Assembly: GCF_001278845.1 (NCBI RefSeq)
Contig: NZ_CP012590.1
Coordinates: 3,224,001-3,288,000 of the forward strand
Direction: 5' to 3'
DNA from: Actinomyces sp. oral taxon 414
GTDB taxonomy: Bacteria > Actinomycetota > Actinomycetes > Actinomycetales > Actinomycetaceae
Length of the DNA stretch: 64,000 bases
The translations under genes were made by a program, and so were the position numbers. Positions 1 to 9,248 of the stretch are shown here, piece after piece; position 1 is the stretch's first letter; every line of letters starts with the position of its first letter. The notes beneath the pieces were generated by a model that did not search any database, was not told the origin of the DNA, and saw nothing but the letters and a program-made list of their open reading frames with translations.

Positions 1-1614
1 CTGCGTCGCACCCTCGACCAGCTGCCCCTGGGCGTCGTCGTCGTCTCCGGCACCAACGGCAAGACGACGACGACGAAGATGGTCGTCGAGCTGCTCACCG
101 CCCAGGGCCTGAAGGTCCTGACCAATAGGACCGGCTCGAACTTCGTGCGCGGGGTCCTGGCCTCCCTGCTCACCGAGGTCGACGCCGTCGGGCGCCTGAA
201 CCACGACGTCGCCGTCCTCGAGCTCGACGAGGCCCACGCCGTGCGCTTCGTCCGGCGGGTCCGCCCGCGCGCGGCCCTCCTGCTCAACGTCATGCGCGAC
301 CAGCTCGACCGCTTCGGCGAGATCGACTACACCGCCTCCCTGCTGCACAAGGTCGCCGTGGCCACCACCGACGCCGTGGTCGTCAACGCCGACGACCCGC
401 GTCTGTCCGGCCCCGCCTTCTTCAAGGGCGTGAGGGCGCGCACCGCCGCCTTCGGGGCCGGGTCGGGTCTGCGCTCCCTGTTCGTCTCCGACGACGACCT
501 GCGCACCGGCTCCGCCGCGCCCGCCGAGACGCCCGCCGACGGCGCGGCCGATGAGACGGCCGGTGGCGCGGACGTGACCGGCGGCGGCGGCGCGCCCGCC
601 GACGGCGCGGCGACCACCGACGGCGCCCCGACTGCCGCCGCCGAGACACCTGACGCCCCGGCCGCACCCCCGACCGCCGACGCCCCGGCCGCCGACGCCC
701 CGACCCCGGCCGACGACGCCCCGGCCGCCGACGCCCCGACCCCGGCCGACGACGCCCCGGCCGCCGACGCCCCAGCAGCCGATGCCCCGGCCCCGGCTGC
801 GACCCCGCGCGCCTGCCCCGCCCCCCGGGTGGTGCTGGAGTCGCTCCAGGGCCGCGGCGCCGTCGTACGCGTGGACGGGACCGACCACGAGGTGTCCTTC
901 GCCATCCCGGGCGTCCACAACCAGCTCAACGCCTGCGCCGCCCTGGCCCTGGCCCTGGAGGTCCTGGGCGAGAAGGCCGACGTCGACTCGCTGCTCGCCG
1001 CGCTCGCGCGCGTCCGGGCGGCCTTCGGGCGCGGGGAGGTCCTGACCCTGGACGGCCGGGACGTCGAGCTGTCCCTGGTCAAGAACCCCGCGGGCTTCCG
1101 CATGGGGCTGCTCACCGCCGAGCAGGCCGTGGCCGCGCGCGGGGCCGAGACCGTCATGATCGCCATTAACGACGAGTACGCCGACGGGCGCGACATGTCC
1201 TGGCTGTGGGACGTGGACTTCACCTGCCTGCGCGGCGAGGGCGTCGCGGTGGTCACCGGCGTGCGCGCCTGGGACATGGCGCTGCGACTGCGCTACGACG
1301 AGGTGCCCATCGGCGTCGTCGAACCGGACCTGGGCAAGGCGCTGGCGCTGCTGCGCCGGGCGCCCGACGTCGTGACCGGGGCCGGTGCCAACAAGAGCGC
1401 CGGGGCTAATGCCGGGGCCGGCGAGGAAGCTGCGGCCGCGGACGGTGCCGACAAGAGCGCCGGGGCCAGTGCTGGTGCCGACAAGGACGCTGCGGCTGAG
1501 ACCGGGACCGCGCCCTCGAACCGGCCCATGCGGGTCTTCACCACCTACACGGCGATGCTGGCGCTGCGGGCGCGGCTGGGCGAGCTGACCGAGGTCGAGG
1601 AGGTCATGAAGTGA
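1..1614 (+). CDS. murT: MurT, lipid II isoglutaminyl synthase ATP-binding subunit (5' end outside window)
   Basis: Mur-ligase-like subunit that, with GatD, amidates the D-Glu carboxyl of the lipid II stem peptide at the inner face of the membrane. The reading frame is open from base 1, and the P-loop GTNGKTTTTK lies at bases 52-81, so the true start is upstream. The Mur middle domain and a DUF1727-like C-terminus ending in a YTAMLALRARLG motif are visible. Two low-complexity insertions stand out: an Ala/Pro/Asp stretch at about 520-810 with repeated ADAP units, and a Gly/Ala/Asp/Lys stretch near 1380-1500. The CxxC...CxxC zinc ribbon usual for MurT is absent; one Cys remains in that region. 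The stop overlaps gatD by 4 bp (GTGA), as expected for a two-subunit enzyme. Confidence 0.93.
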   Translation: MRRTLDQLPLGVVVVSGTNGKTTTTKMVVELLTAQGLKVLTNRTGSNFVRGVLASLLTEVDAVGRLNHDVAVLELDEAHAVRFVRRVRPRAALLLNVMRDQLDRFGEIDYTASLLHKVAVATTDAVVVNADDPRLSGPAFFKGVRARTAAFGAGSGLRSLFVSDDDLRTGSAAPAETPADGAADETAGGADVTGGGGAPADGAATTDGAPTAAAETPDAPAAPPTADAPAADAPTPADDAPAADAPTPADDAPAADAPAADAPAPAATPRACPAPRVVLESLQGRGAVVRVDGTDHEVSFAIPGVHNQLNACAALALALEVLGEKADVDSLLAALARVRAAFGRGEVLTLDGRDVELSLVKNPAGFRMGLLTAEQAVAARGAETVMIAINDEYADGRDMSWLWDVDFTCLRGEGVAVVTGVRAWDMALRLRYDEVPIGVVEPDLGKALALLRRAPDVVTGAGANKSAGANAGAGEEAAAADGADKSAGASAGADKDAAAETGTAPSNRPMRVFTTYTAMLALRARLGELTEVEEVMK

Positions 1615-2384
1615 GCACCGGGGTGACGGTCTACGAGCACACGACGGCGGGCGCGGCCCGCGGGCGGATCCGCCTGCTCCAGCTCTACCCGCGGGACATG
1701 AATATCTACGGGGACTGGGGCAACACCCTGGTCCTCATCCGCCGCGCCCAGTGGGTCGGCTACGACGTCGAACTGACCTCCTACGACCCGGGCGAGGAAC
1801 TGCCGGGAGAAGTGGACCTCGTCGTGGGCGGCGGCGGGCAGGACTCCGGGCAGGAGCGCATTAAGGACGACCTCGTGGCGCGCGGGCCGGAGCTGGTGGC
1901 CCGGGCGTCCGACGGCACCCCCATGCTGGTCATCTGCGGCCTCTACCAGCTCTTCGGGCACCGCTTCATCACGGGCACCGGCGACCAGATCCCCGGGATC
2001 AGCCTCATTGACGCCGAGACGGTGGCCGGGACGGGCCGGCTCATCGGAAACATCGCGCTGAAGAGCGAGGACTTCGGGACCGTGGTCGGCTACGAGAACC
2101 ACTCGGGGCTGACCACGCTCGGCCCGGAGGCCCGACCCTTCGGCACGGTGACCAGCGGCGACGGCAACAACGGGCGGGACCGCACCGAGGGGGCCCGGGT
2201 GCACCACGTCATCGGCACCTACCTGCACGGCTCCCTGCTGCCCAAGAACCCGGCTGTGGCCGACTGGCTGCTGGCGCGCGCCGTCGAGCACGCAGGCGGG
2301 ACCTGGGAGCCGGAGCCGCTGACGGACCCGGTGGAGGACTGGGCCGAGCGCGCCCGCAAGGTGGCCCTGACCCGCCCGCGCTGA
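1611..2384 (+). CDS. gatD: GatD, lipid II isoglutaminyl synthase glutaminase subunit
   Basis: Class I (CobB/CobQ-like) glutamine amidotransferase that releases ammonia for MurT. The N-terminal LYPRDMNIYGDWGN signature is typical of GatD. The probable nucleophile is Cys109 in VICGLYQLFG and the catalytic His is His206 in YLHGSLLPKNP. The length of 257 residues is normal for the family. The GTG start at 1611 overlaps the murT stop, indicating translational coupling. Both murT and gatD belong to the peptidoglycan amidation step shared by Gram-positive bacteria. Confidence 0.95.
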   Translation: MSTGVTVYEHTTAGAARGRIRLLQLYPRDMNIYGDWGNTLVLIRRAQWVGYDVELTSYDPGEELPGEVDLVVGGGGQDSGQERIKDDLVARGPELVARASDGTPMLVICGLYQLFGHRFITGTGDQIPGISLIDAETVAGTGRLIGNIALKSEDFGTVVGYENHSGLTTLGPEARPFGTVTSGDGNNGRDRTEGARVHHVIGTYLHGSLLPKNPAVADWLLARAVEHAGGTWEPEPLTDPVEDWAERARKVALTRPR

Positions 2385-2470
2385 CCGCGCCGGCTGGCCG
2401 GACCAGCCTCACCGCCCGGCCGCATCGCCCGCGCCGGCCGGACCCCCGGGCGCGGCGCGCGAGCCGGGCA

Positions 2471-2482
2471 TAGGCTCGGCCC
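2471..2482 (+). promoter_or_regulatory. Leaderless-type promoter before NUDIX gene
   Basis: TAGGCT at 2471-2476 fits a -10 hexamer and is followed by exactly six bases before the ATG at 2483. No Shine-Dalgarno sequence precedes the ATG, so the mRNA probably starts at or very near the start codon. The same geometry recurs at other genes in this window. Confidence 0.5.
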
Positions 2483-2980
2483 ATGCCCACACCGGAGTTC
2501 GTCCTGAGCCTGCGCGAGAAGATCGGTCACGACCAGTTGTGGCTGCCGGGGGTGAGCCTCGTCGTGGTCGACGATTCCGGCCGCGTCCTGCTGGGGCGCC
2601 GCGCCGACACCGGCCGCTGGTCCATCATTGACGGCATCCCCGAGCCCGGCGAACAGCCGGCCGCCGCGGCCGTGCGCGAATGCGAGGAGGAGGCCGGCAT
2701 CCGCCCCGAGGTCCTCGCCGTCATCGTCGTCGAGGCCGAGGAGCCCATCGTCTACCCCAACGGCGACCGGTGCGTCTTCCTGGACATCTGCTTCGTCGCG
2801 CGCGCCGGCGCCGATCAGGCGGCCACGGCCGGCGTCGGCGACGGGGAGCTGACGACGGTGGCCTGGTTCGAGCCCGACGCACTGCCCGCGCCCCTGACGC
2901 GCCACGCCTCGGCGCGCATCGCCGCCGCCCGGGCGTGGTTGGCGGATCCGACGACGCCCGCCCGGTTCCGGTTCCGGTAG
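2483..2980 (+). CDS. NUDIX hydrolase
   Basis: A 165-residue single-domain NUDIX protein. The full box GX5EX7REXXEEXG runs from Gly51 to Gly72 with every metal-binding Glu present, so it should be catalytically competent on some nucleoside-diphosphate-linked substrate. The substrate cannot be read from sequence; the N-terminal part resembles ADP-ribose or NADH pyrophosphatase-like house-cleaning NUDIX proteins. It stands alone between gatD and a repeat-rich gap, with its own leaderless promoter. Confidence 0.85.
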   Translation: MPTPEFVLSLREKIGHDQLWLPGVSLVVVDDSGRVLLGRRADTGRWSIIDGIPEPGEQPAAAAVRECEEEAGIRPEVLAVIVVEAEEPIVYPNGDRCVFLDICFVARAGADQAATAGVGDGELTTVAWFEPDALPAPLTRHASARIAAARAWLADPTTPARFRFR

Positions 2981-2998
2981 GCCCGGCGGGCCGCGCTC

Positions 2999-3455
2999 GG
3001 AAGGTTATTCTGGGGCGTCCGAGTGGTGCTGTTGGGACTCCTGGGACGACCCGGGGCGGGGGCGTGTCCAAATCTGCCACAAAGGCGCCCCGAGCCGGGA
3101 TCGGTCGCGAAGAAAAGCGCGGAATATCAACGATTCTCTTCCGGCGTTCCGGCTCGATCGGGGCCTTTGTGGCAGATTTGGACAATCCGCCGGCGCGGAC
3201 CGGCCGGGGAGGGCGACCGCGGGCCGGGCGGCGGGCCCGGCGCCTGCCTGGACGACCCCGCCGGGCCCGTTGACCCCCGCCGGACCCGCGGGAGCGCCGG
3301 TCCGGGACAGGATCCCGACGCCCGGCCCGATCCCAGGGGGCCTCGCCCATCCCCGGGCCCCGCCGGGACGCCCCGTCCTCCGCGAACGCGTAGGTTTCCA
3401 GTCGAACGCGCATCTCCCACCTGCGCGTTCGACTGGAAACCTACGCGTTCGCGGA
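2999..3455 (+). repeat. Composite palindromic element, copy A
   Basis: Fills most of the 548-bp gap between the NUDIX gene and hemQ. It begins with GGAAGGTTATTCTGGGG (2999), which resembles the IS5-like end at 52025. About 50 bp later comes a core bounded by perfect 22-bp inverted arms (3065-3086 and 3163-3184, TGTCCAAATCTGCCAC...). The core carries the conserved string GCGCGGAATATCAACGATTC. A GC-rich spacer follows, then a hairpin with 34-bp perfect arms (3379-3412/3422-3455) and a 9-nt loop. Copy C at 35607-36166 has the same order in the opposite orientation. No gene is seen here. Confidence 0.85.
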
Positions 3456-3528
3456 AATCGGGTGTGCGACGTCGCGCCCGTGCGCCGGGCTCAGGACCGC
3501 ACGCCGGGTTCGGGACCTGGCGCCGGGC

Positions 3529-4380
3529 TCAGGACCGCGGCTGGCGCTCGGCCCACTCCTTGGGGCTCACCCGCACGCCCGTGTAGAAGGGGACGTCCTG
3601 GCGCACGTGCAGGCGCGCCTCGGTGTAGCGCTGGTGGTGGATGACGCCCTCCAGGCGGTCCAGGGAGTCGGCCTCGAAGCCCAGGACCCACTCGTAGTCG
3701 CTCATGCCGAAGGTCGCCAGCGTGGAGCCCTTGACGTCGGGGTACTTGGAGAAGCCGTTGCGCCCGTGCGCCGCCATGATCCGCGAGCGCTCCTCGGCGG
3801 GCAGCAGGTACCAGTCGTAGGAGCGGACGAAGGGGTAGACCATGACCCAGTCGCGCGGGGCGACGCCGCCGAAGCAGGCCGGGATGTGCCTGCGGTTGAA
3901 CTCCGCCGGGGTGTGCAGGCCCATGCAGGACCATACGGGGGCGAGGTAGCGGCCGATCGCGGAGGCGCGCAGGCGGTGGTTGGCGTCCTGGAGCTTCTCG
4001 GGGTCGTCGTTGAGCCACCACACGAGCAGGTCGGCGTCGGAGCGGAATCCGGCGATGTCGTACCAGCCGCGGGTGGTGACCTCGGATTGGTCGATGAAGA
4101 AGAGGGACTCGCCGACGAGCCGACGCCGGGTGTCCTCCAGCGGCGGCAGGGGGGCGGTGAGGCGGAAGACGGCGAAGAGGGCGTAGTGGAACTGGTTGTT
4201 GACGGCGTCGAGGTCGATGTCGACGGCGTCGCGCGGGTCGTGGTGGGGGCGGCGCTCCTCGTCGTGGAAGCGGTGGATGCCGGCGGCGTCGACGGCGGCA
4301 GCGCCGGGGCCGTGGCCCGCAGCCGGGTCAGCGGCTGGATCGGTGGTGGGATCAGTGGCATCGGGCCGGGTGTCGGTCAT
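3529..4380 (-). CDS. hemQ: HemQ/ChdC, coproheme decarboxylase
   Basis: Chlorite-dismutase-fold enzyme that oxidatively decarboxylates Fe-coproporphyrin III to haem b, the last step of the coproporphyrin-dependent pathway. The actinobacterial HemQ signature is clear: Tyr182 in MVYPFVRSYDWY is the likely radical Tyr, and His205 in MAAHGR the likely proximal haem ligand. I chose the ATG at 4380 because AAAGGAG lies just upstream; an ATG at 4428 would add 16 residues without a ribosome site. The N-terminal 35 residues are Ala/Pro/Asp-rich. It sits downstream of hemH and hemA on the same strand with an 80-bp gap. Confidence 0.95.
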   Translation of the reverse strand: MTDTRPDATDPTTDPAADPAAGHGPGAAAVDAAGIHRFHDEERRPHHDPRDAVDIDLDAVNNQFHYALFAVFRLTAPLPPLEDTRRRLVGESLFFIDQSEVTTRGWYDIAGFRSDADLLVWWLNDDPEKLQDANHRLRASAIGRYLAPVWSCMGLHTPAEFNRRHIPACFGGVAPRDWVMVYPFVRSYDWYLLPAEERSRIMAAHGRNGFSKYPDVKGSTLATFGMSDYEWVLGFEADSLDRLEGVIHHQRYTEARLHVRQDVPFYTGVRVSPKEWAERQPRS

Positions 4381-4460
4381 GGGGGTCTCCTTTGTCGGCG
4401 TCCCGGTGGTGGGACGGCTCAACGGCAACGGTAGTGCCTACCGGCCCCGGTGGGGGCGAA

Positions 4461-5951
4461 CTACCGGCCCTGGTGGGGGCGAGCGGGATCGCCTGGGAGG
4501 CCGCCGAGCGCCGGCTCTTCGGACCGGCCCCGGTGGGAGCGAGCGGGATGCTCCGAGGCGCCGGGCCGACAGCAGGGCTCGGGGCACACGGTGTGGAAGG
4601 GGCCGGTGCCCGTCGTCGAGGTCGGGACCACATCCTCGCCCCGGGCGATGGCGGCCCGCTCGAGCAGGACGTCGGCCAGGGAGGCGATGAAGGCGGGGTG
4701 CGTGCCCGCGGTGGCCGCCCGGACGTAGGGCATGGCGAGGCGCTCGGCGGTGGCGCGGGCCTCGGTGTCCAGGTCGAAGACGACCTCCATGTGGTCGGCC
4801 ACGAAGCCGATGGGGGCCACGACGACGCCGTCGGGCACGGCCACCGCAGTCCCGTCCGTCAGGCGCCCGGCGGCCAGGGCCTCCAAGTGGTCGTTGACGT
4901 CCGGCTCCAGCCACCGCGCCTGCGGCGGGCCCGAGCGCGAGCAGAAGACCAGGTCGTGCGCGGGCGGGGCCGCCGCCCCCAGGCGCCGGGCGACGGCGGG
5001 CAGGAGCACCTCGATGAACCGCCTGTGCTGGTCCACGTAGGAGATCTCGGTCGACAGGTCGGCGGCCACGCCGGGCTCGGGGGGCGTCGCGGCCGGGGCG
5101 GAGCCCGCGGGTGCGCTCGCGGCCCCGGCGCCGCCGCGGCCCGGGACCCCGGCCCCGCCGGCCGAGCCCTTCCCCGCGGCGGTTCCGGCACCCCCGGGCC
5201 CACCCGCGCGGCGGGGTGTCTCAGACCCGCCCGCGGCGCGCAGCGCGGAGCCCCGCTCCATGCCGACGGGGATGGAGTGGGTGACCAGGACCAGGCGGAT
5301 CCCCTCGGGCGGGACCCCGGCGCGCACCAGCTCGGCCCAGGCGTCGGCGATGGCGTCGGCGTTGGCCTCCAGCATGCCGGGGGTGTTGTAGAAGGGGCGG
5401 GTCTTGTCCACAACGAGCTCGACCGGCCCCCCGCCGGGCCCGCCCACGCGGGCGGCGGCGTCGGCCTCGAAGCCTTCGCCGGTGGCGCCGTCGGCCCCGG
5501 CGGCCAGGCGCGCCAGGGCGGCGGCCGTGTCCTCGCGGTACTGGCGGCACCCGGAGTAGGAGGCGTAGGCGGCGGTGGTCAGCGACAGCAGGCGCCGGGC
5601 CCCGCCGTCGGCCAGTTCGCGCATGGCCTCGGTGACGAAGGGGTGCCAGTTGCGGTTGCCGATGACCACTGGCGCGCTCGAGCCGCGGCGGACGAGTTCG
5701 GCGCGCAGGGCGTCGAGCAGCTCGGCGTTGCGGGCGTTAATGGGCGATACCCCGTCGAAGCCGGCGTAGTGGCCGGAGACCTCCAGCAGCCGGGAGTCGG
5801 GCACGCCCCGCCCGGCGGTGGCGTTGCGCATGAAGGGCAGGACGTCGGCGGGGCCGGCGGGCCCCCCGTAGGACAGGACGAGGACGGCGTCGTAGGGCGC
5901 GAGGGGATCGGCCCCACCGGTGGGGCCGACGGCGGGGGCGGGCTCAGTCAT
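4461..5951 (-). CDS. hemH: Ferrochelatase (coproporphyrin ferrochelatase CpfC/HemH)
   Basis: Inserts Fe2+ into coproporphyrin III before HemQ acts. Family blocks include VLSYGGP near the N-terminus, YNTPGM, the VTHSIP motif and VAPIGFVADHMEVVFDLD with the metal-site residues. A Cys in SGCRQY plus a Cys-rich VCPEPCC near the C-terminus suit the [2Fe-2S] cluster of actinobacterial ferrochelatases. At 496 residues it is long for the family: a Gly/Ala/Pro insertion of about 60 residues follows THSIP, and a basic tail of about 35 residues follows the Cys cluster. The ATG at 5951 overlaps the hemA stop by 4 bp. Confidence 0.93.
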   Translation of the reverse strand: MTEPAPAVGPTGGADPLAPYDAVLVLSYGGPAGPADVLPFMRNATAGRGVPDSRLLEVSGHYAGFDGVSPINARNAELLDALRAELVRRGSSAPVVIGNRNWHPFVTEAMRELADGGARRLLSLTTAAYASYSGCRQYREDTAAALARLAAGADGATGEGFEADAAARVGGPGGGPVELVVDKTRPFYNTPGMLEANADAIADAWAELVRAGVPPEGIRLVLVTHSIPVGMERGSALRAAGGSETPRRAGGPGGAGTAAGKGSAGGAGVPGRGGAGAASAPAGSAPAATPPEPGVAADLSTEISYVDQHRRFIEVLLPAVARRLGAAAPPAHDLVFCSRSGPPQARWLEPDVNDHLEALAAGRLTDGTAVAVPDGVVVAPIGFVADHMEVVFDLDTEARATAERLAMPYVRAATAGTHPAFIASLADVLLERAAIARGEDVVPTSTTGTGPFHTVCPEPCCRPGASEHPARSHRGRSEEPALGGLPGDPARPHQGR

Positions 5952-7579
5952 TGCGCTCCTTCGGGTGGGCGGTGGGCGGGGCTCGCGGGGGTCGCGCCGG
6001 GGCCGGCGGGCGCGGCTGCGTCGGAGTCGGCGTCGGAGTCGGGGTTCGCATCGGGGCCGGCGGGCGCGGTCGCGCCAATGCCGGCGTCGACGCCAATGCC
6101 GGCGTCGGCGAGCAGGGCACCGCCGACCTCCTCCCCCAGGACGAGGCCGAGCGCGGCGAGGTACTCGTCCCCCCGCCCCTCCCGTCCCGCCCGGTGGGCG
6201 GCGACGGTGGGGTGGTGGAGGATGCGGGCGGCCAGGTGACGCAGGGCGCGGGCGGCGTCCTCGACGTCGACCATGCCGTCGCGGGGGCGCAGCCGCGCCA
6301 GTTCGTCCTCGACGAGGGTCTCGACCCTCTCGCGCAGGGCGCAGATGACGGGGTCCATGCGGCGGGCGAGCCCGGCGCGCTCGAAGGCCTCGGCCTCCTG
6401 GGCGACGATGTCGCGGGCGGCGCGCACCTGCGCGGCCTCGGCTGCGGGGACGGCGCGCTGGACGGCGGCCAGGTCGATGAGCGCGACGCCGGGCAGGCGC
6501 CCGACCGACTCCTCGACGTCGCGCCGCAGCGCCAGGTCGAGCACGACCAAGGGCCCCCCGACGGGCTCGGCGGGTTCGGCGGGCCCGCCGGGCGGGCCGG
6601 ACTTCCCGGGGCGGTCGGGCGGATCCGGTTCGGGGCGGCGGCGCAGCCGGAGGGCGGCGGCGACGAGTTCGCGGGTCAGGACGGGCGCGCCCAGACCGCG
6701 ACAGGTGACGACGAAGTCGGCCCGGGCCAGGGCGCCGGGCAGTTCGGCGTCGGACACGGCCCGCAGGCCGCGGCCGGCGGCGAAGGCCCGGGCGCGGTCG
6801 GTGCGCGAGTAGACCCCGACGTCGCGCGCGCCGCGCTCGTGCAGGGCGGTGACGGTGGCCCCGGCGTAGGCGCCGGTCCCCACGAGCAGGACCCGGCAGG
6901 AGCCCAGCGGCGGCAGGCGGCCGGCGGCCAGGTCGAGGCCGACGGCGACGACGCTGCGGCCGGTGCCGGCCAGCCTCGTGGAACCGGCGACCCGGCGGGA
7001 GGCGGCCGAGGCGTGGGCCAGGGCACGGTCGAGCTCGGCGGTCAGCGTCCCCTCGACGCGGGCGACCGTCGCGGCGCGGCGCAGCTGGCCGGCGATCTCC
7101 CGCTCGCCGACGACCATGGACTCCAGCCCGGCGGCGGTGGCGAAGAGCTCGGCGACGGCGTCCGGGCCGTTCCAGGCGGAGGGGACGAGGGGGCCGGGGG
7201 CGGGGACGACGGCGGAGACTCCGGCGGGGCCGGCATCGGCGCCCTCGGGGCCGGCGGGCCCGGGAGCGCGGGCCTCGAGGAAGGTGGCCACGGCGCGGGC
7301 GAGCGCGGGCGCGCCGGGGTCGACGGGCCCGGCGGCCGCCCCGGCGTCACCGCGATCGGCGGCGGGCCCGGGGCCGGGCGCCGACCCGCCGGCCCCGGAG
7401 CCGTCGGCCCCGTCGTCGAGCACGAGGGCGAGACGGTTGCAGGTGGCCAGGACGACGGCTCCGCGCACGCCGGGCACCGCGCGCAGCAGGTCGGGGCCCA
7501 GGCGCGCGGTGACGGCACCCAGGCGGGCGACGGCGTCGAGCCCGTGGGTGCGGTGGTCTACGGAGAGCAGATGAATCAC
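5948..7579 (-). CDS. hemA: Glutamyl-tRNA reductase
   Basis: First enzyme of C5 tetrapyrrole synthesis, reducing glutamyl-tRNA to glutamate-1-semialdehyde with NADPH. The catalytic Cys47 lies in VLATCNR, followed by the VVGEREIAGQLR region, a Rossmann NADPH domain (VLLVGTGAYAG) and a C-terminal dimerisation domain. I place the start at the GTG at 7579, because family alignment begins at VIHLLSVDHRTHG; an in-frame ATG at 7699 would add an unrelated N-terminus. An Ala/Pro/Gly-rich insertion follows the TCNR region. It is the first gene of the leftward hemA-hemH-hemQ operon and is divergent from hemE. Confidence 0.92.
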   Translation of the reverse strand: MIHLLSVDHRTHGLDAVARLGAVTARLGPDLLRAVPGVRGAVVLATCNRLALVLDDGADGSGAGGSAPGPGPAADRGDAGAAAGPVDPGAPALARAVATFLEARAPGPAGPEGADAGPAGVSAVVPAPGPLVPSAWNGPDAVAELFATAAGLESMVVGEREIAGQLRRAATVARVEGTLTAELDRALAHASAASRRVAGSTRLAGTGRSVVAVGLDLAAGRLPPLGSCRVLLVGTGAYAGATVTALHERGARDVGVYSRTDRARAFAAGRGLRAVSDAELPGALARADFVVTCRGLGAPVLTRELVAAALRLRRRPEPDPPDRPGKSGPPGGPAEPAEPVGGPLVVLDLALRRDVEESVGRLPGVALIDLAAVQRAVPAAEAAQVRAARDIVAQEAEAFERAGLARRMDPVICALRERVETLVEDELARLRPRDGMVDVEDAARALRHLAARILHHPTVAAHRAGREGRGDEYLAALGLVLGEEVGGALLADAGIGVDAGIGATAPAGPDANPDSDADSDAAAPAGPGATPASPAHRPPEGAQ

Positions 7580-7820
7580 GGCAGCCCGTATTGAAGCATC
7601 GGGGCCTGTGCGGGGCACAATGGGCGGTGCGCCGAGGCGACCGCGTTGAGACGCCGCGTCATAATCCATTCCCGACGTTTTACCGCCGCGCCCCGGCATC
7701 CGCGCCGTTTCAACTCAGAACAGGAATGCAGCCGACCGTGGACCAGGCCCGAACCGAACCTCGCAAATCCGCGCGAGAACGCCACGCGGCGTCATTTTCC
7801 GCGAGAACGAGGACCATTCC
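7580..7820. promoter_or_regulatory. Divergent hemA/hemE intergenic region
   Basis: This 241-bp gap must hold promoters for both haem operons. The hemA GTG lacks a clear ribosome site, and CAATAC about eight bases upstream could be a -10 of a leaderless transcript. The hemE GTG at 7821 is preceded by GAGGA seven bases away. I see no clear operator palindrome. Confidence 0.4.
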
Positions 7821-9248
7821 GTGAGGACGGGCGTGCACAATTCCCCCCGGCCGGCCCGGCCCGCCGGAGCCCCGAATCCCGCCGGAGCCCCCCGGCCGGC
7901 CCGGCCCGCCCCGGCGCTGCTGGCCGCCCTGAACGGCGAACGCCCCGACCGCACGCCCGTGTGGTTCATGCGCCAGGCCGGGCGCTCCCTGCCTGAATAC
8001 CGGGCCCTGCGCCGCCGCGCGGGCGCCCCCATGCTCGACCTCTGCCTGCGCCCCGAGTGGGCCGCCGAGATCACCCTCCAGCCGGTGCGCCGCCACGGCG
8101 TCGACGCCGCCGTCCTCTTCTCCGACATTATGGTGCCGCTGCGCCTGGCCGGGGTCGGGGTCCGCATCGAGCCCGGGGTCGGGCCCGTCATCACCCCGCC
8201 CGTGCGCGACGCCGCCCAGGTCGCCGCCCTGACCGCCCGCCGCTACGGCGAGGGGCCCGACGGCGAGGCGGGGGTGCGGGCGATCGGACGGGGCGCGGCC
8301 CTGGCCGTCGCCGAGCTCGGCTCCCCGGCCGCCCCCGGCGCGGGCGCGACGGCCGGCCCGGGCGGGACGACCGCCCCCGGCGCGGCGGACGGCCCGGACG
8401 GCCGCGCCGAGGAGGCGGGCGCGGCGCCGTCGGCCCGCAGCCCCCTGGGCCGGGAACTGGGCGGACGGGAACTGGCCGGACTGGCGCACTCGGCGGACAA
8501 GGCCGGGTGGACGCCGCTCATCGGCTTCGGCGGGGCGCCCTTCACGCTGGCCGCCTACCTCGTCGAGGGCCGCCCCAGCCGCGACCACCTCGCCGCCCGC
8601 ACCCTCATGCACGCCGACCCCGCCGCCTGGGACCGCCTCATGACCTGGTGCGCGCTCCTGACCGGCGACTTCATCGCCACCCAGGTCGAGGCCGGGGCCG
8701 TCGCCGCCCAGCTCTTCGACTCCTGGGCCGGATCCCTGTCCCCGGCCGACTACCGGGCGCGCGTCGCCCCCTACTCGGCGCTGGCGATCGAGCGGGCGCG
8801 GCGGGCGATCAGCCCGACCACGGGCGGGCCCGCCCCCCTCATCCACTTCGGCACCGGCACCGCCCGGATCCTGGCCCCCATGCGCGACGCCGGGGCCTGG
8901 GCCGTGGGCGTGGACGAGCGCACCGACCTGGCCGAGGCCATCGCGGCCCTGGCCGACTCCGCCGGCGGGCCGTGCCCGGTGCAGGGCAACCTCGACCCGG
9001 CCCTGCTGGGGGCCGGCGCCGGGGCGCTGGAGCGCGCCGTGGACGCCTGCCTGGAAGCCGGGCGCGCCGCCCCCGCGCACGTGTTCAACCTCGGCCACGG
9101 GGTCCCGCCGAACGCCGACCCGGCGGTCCTGACCGGCCTCGTCGCCCGGGTGCACGACTCGGCGGCGTGGGCGCGCACGGCCGCCGAGCCCTGGGAGCCG
9201 GGCGACGGGGCCCCGGAGTCGGCCGCGGACCGGGAGCCGGGCGCATGA
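7821..9248 (+). CDS. hemE: Uroporphyrinogen decarboxylase
   Basis: Decarboxylates uroporphyrinogen III to coproporphyrinogen III. The conserved N-terminal PVWFMRQAGRSLPEYR motif, VLFSDIMVPL and a C-terminal VFNLGHGVPPNADP motif identify it. At 475 residues it exceeds the usual 340-360, mainly through a Pro/Ala-rich N-terminus of about 30 residues and an Ala/Gly-rich insertion around residues 160-215. The GTG start at 7821 has a GAGGA ribosome site. The stop overlaps the next start (ATGA), so it opens a tightly coupled rightward haem operon. Confidence 0.95.
   Translation: MRTGVHNSPRPARPAGAPNPAGAPRPARPAPALLAALNGERPDRTPVWFMRQAGRSLPEYRALRRRAGAPMLDLCLRPEWAAEITLQPVRRHGVDAAVLFSDIMVPLRLAGVGVRIEPGVGPVITPPVRDAAQVAALTARRYGEGPDGEAGVRAIGRGAALAVAELGSPAAPGAGATAGPGGTTAPGAADGPDGRAEEAGAAPSARSPLGRELGGRELAGLAHSADKAGWTPLIGFGGAPFTLAAYLVEGRPSRDHLAARTLMHADPAAWDRLMTWCALLTGDFIATQVEAGAVAAQLFDSWAGSLSPADYRARVAPYSALAIERARRAISPTTGGPAPLIHFGTGTARILAPMRDAGAWAVGVDERTDLAEAIAALADSAGGPCPVQGNLDPALLGAGAGALERAVDACLEAGRAAPAHVFNLGHGVPPNADPAVLTGLVARVHDSAAWARTAAEPWEPGDGAPESAADREPGA

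Noticed and set aside
327..1277. Large minus-strand frame inside murT
   Set aside because: It is a composition shadow (Ala/Ser/Arg-rich) of the GC-rich coding strand.
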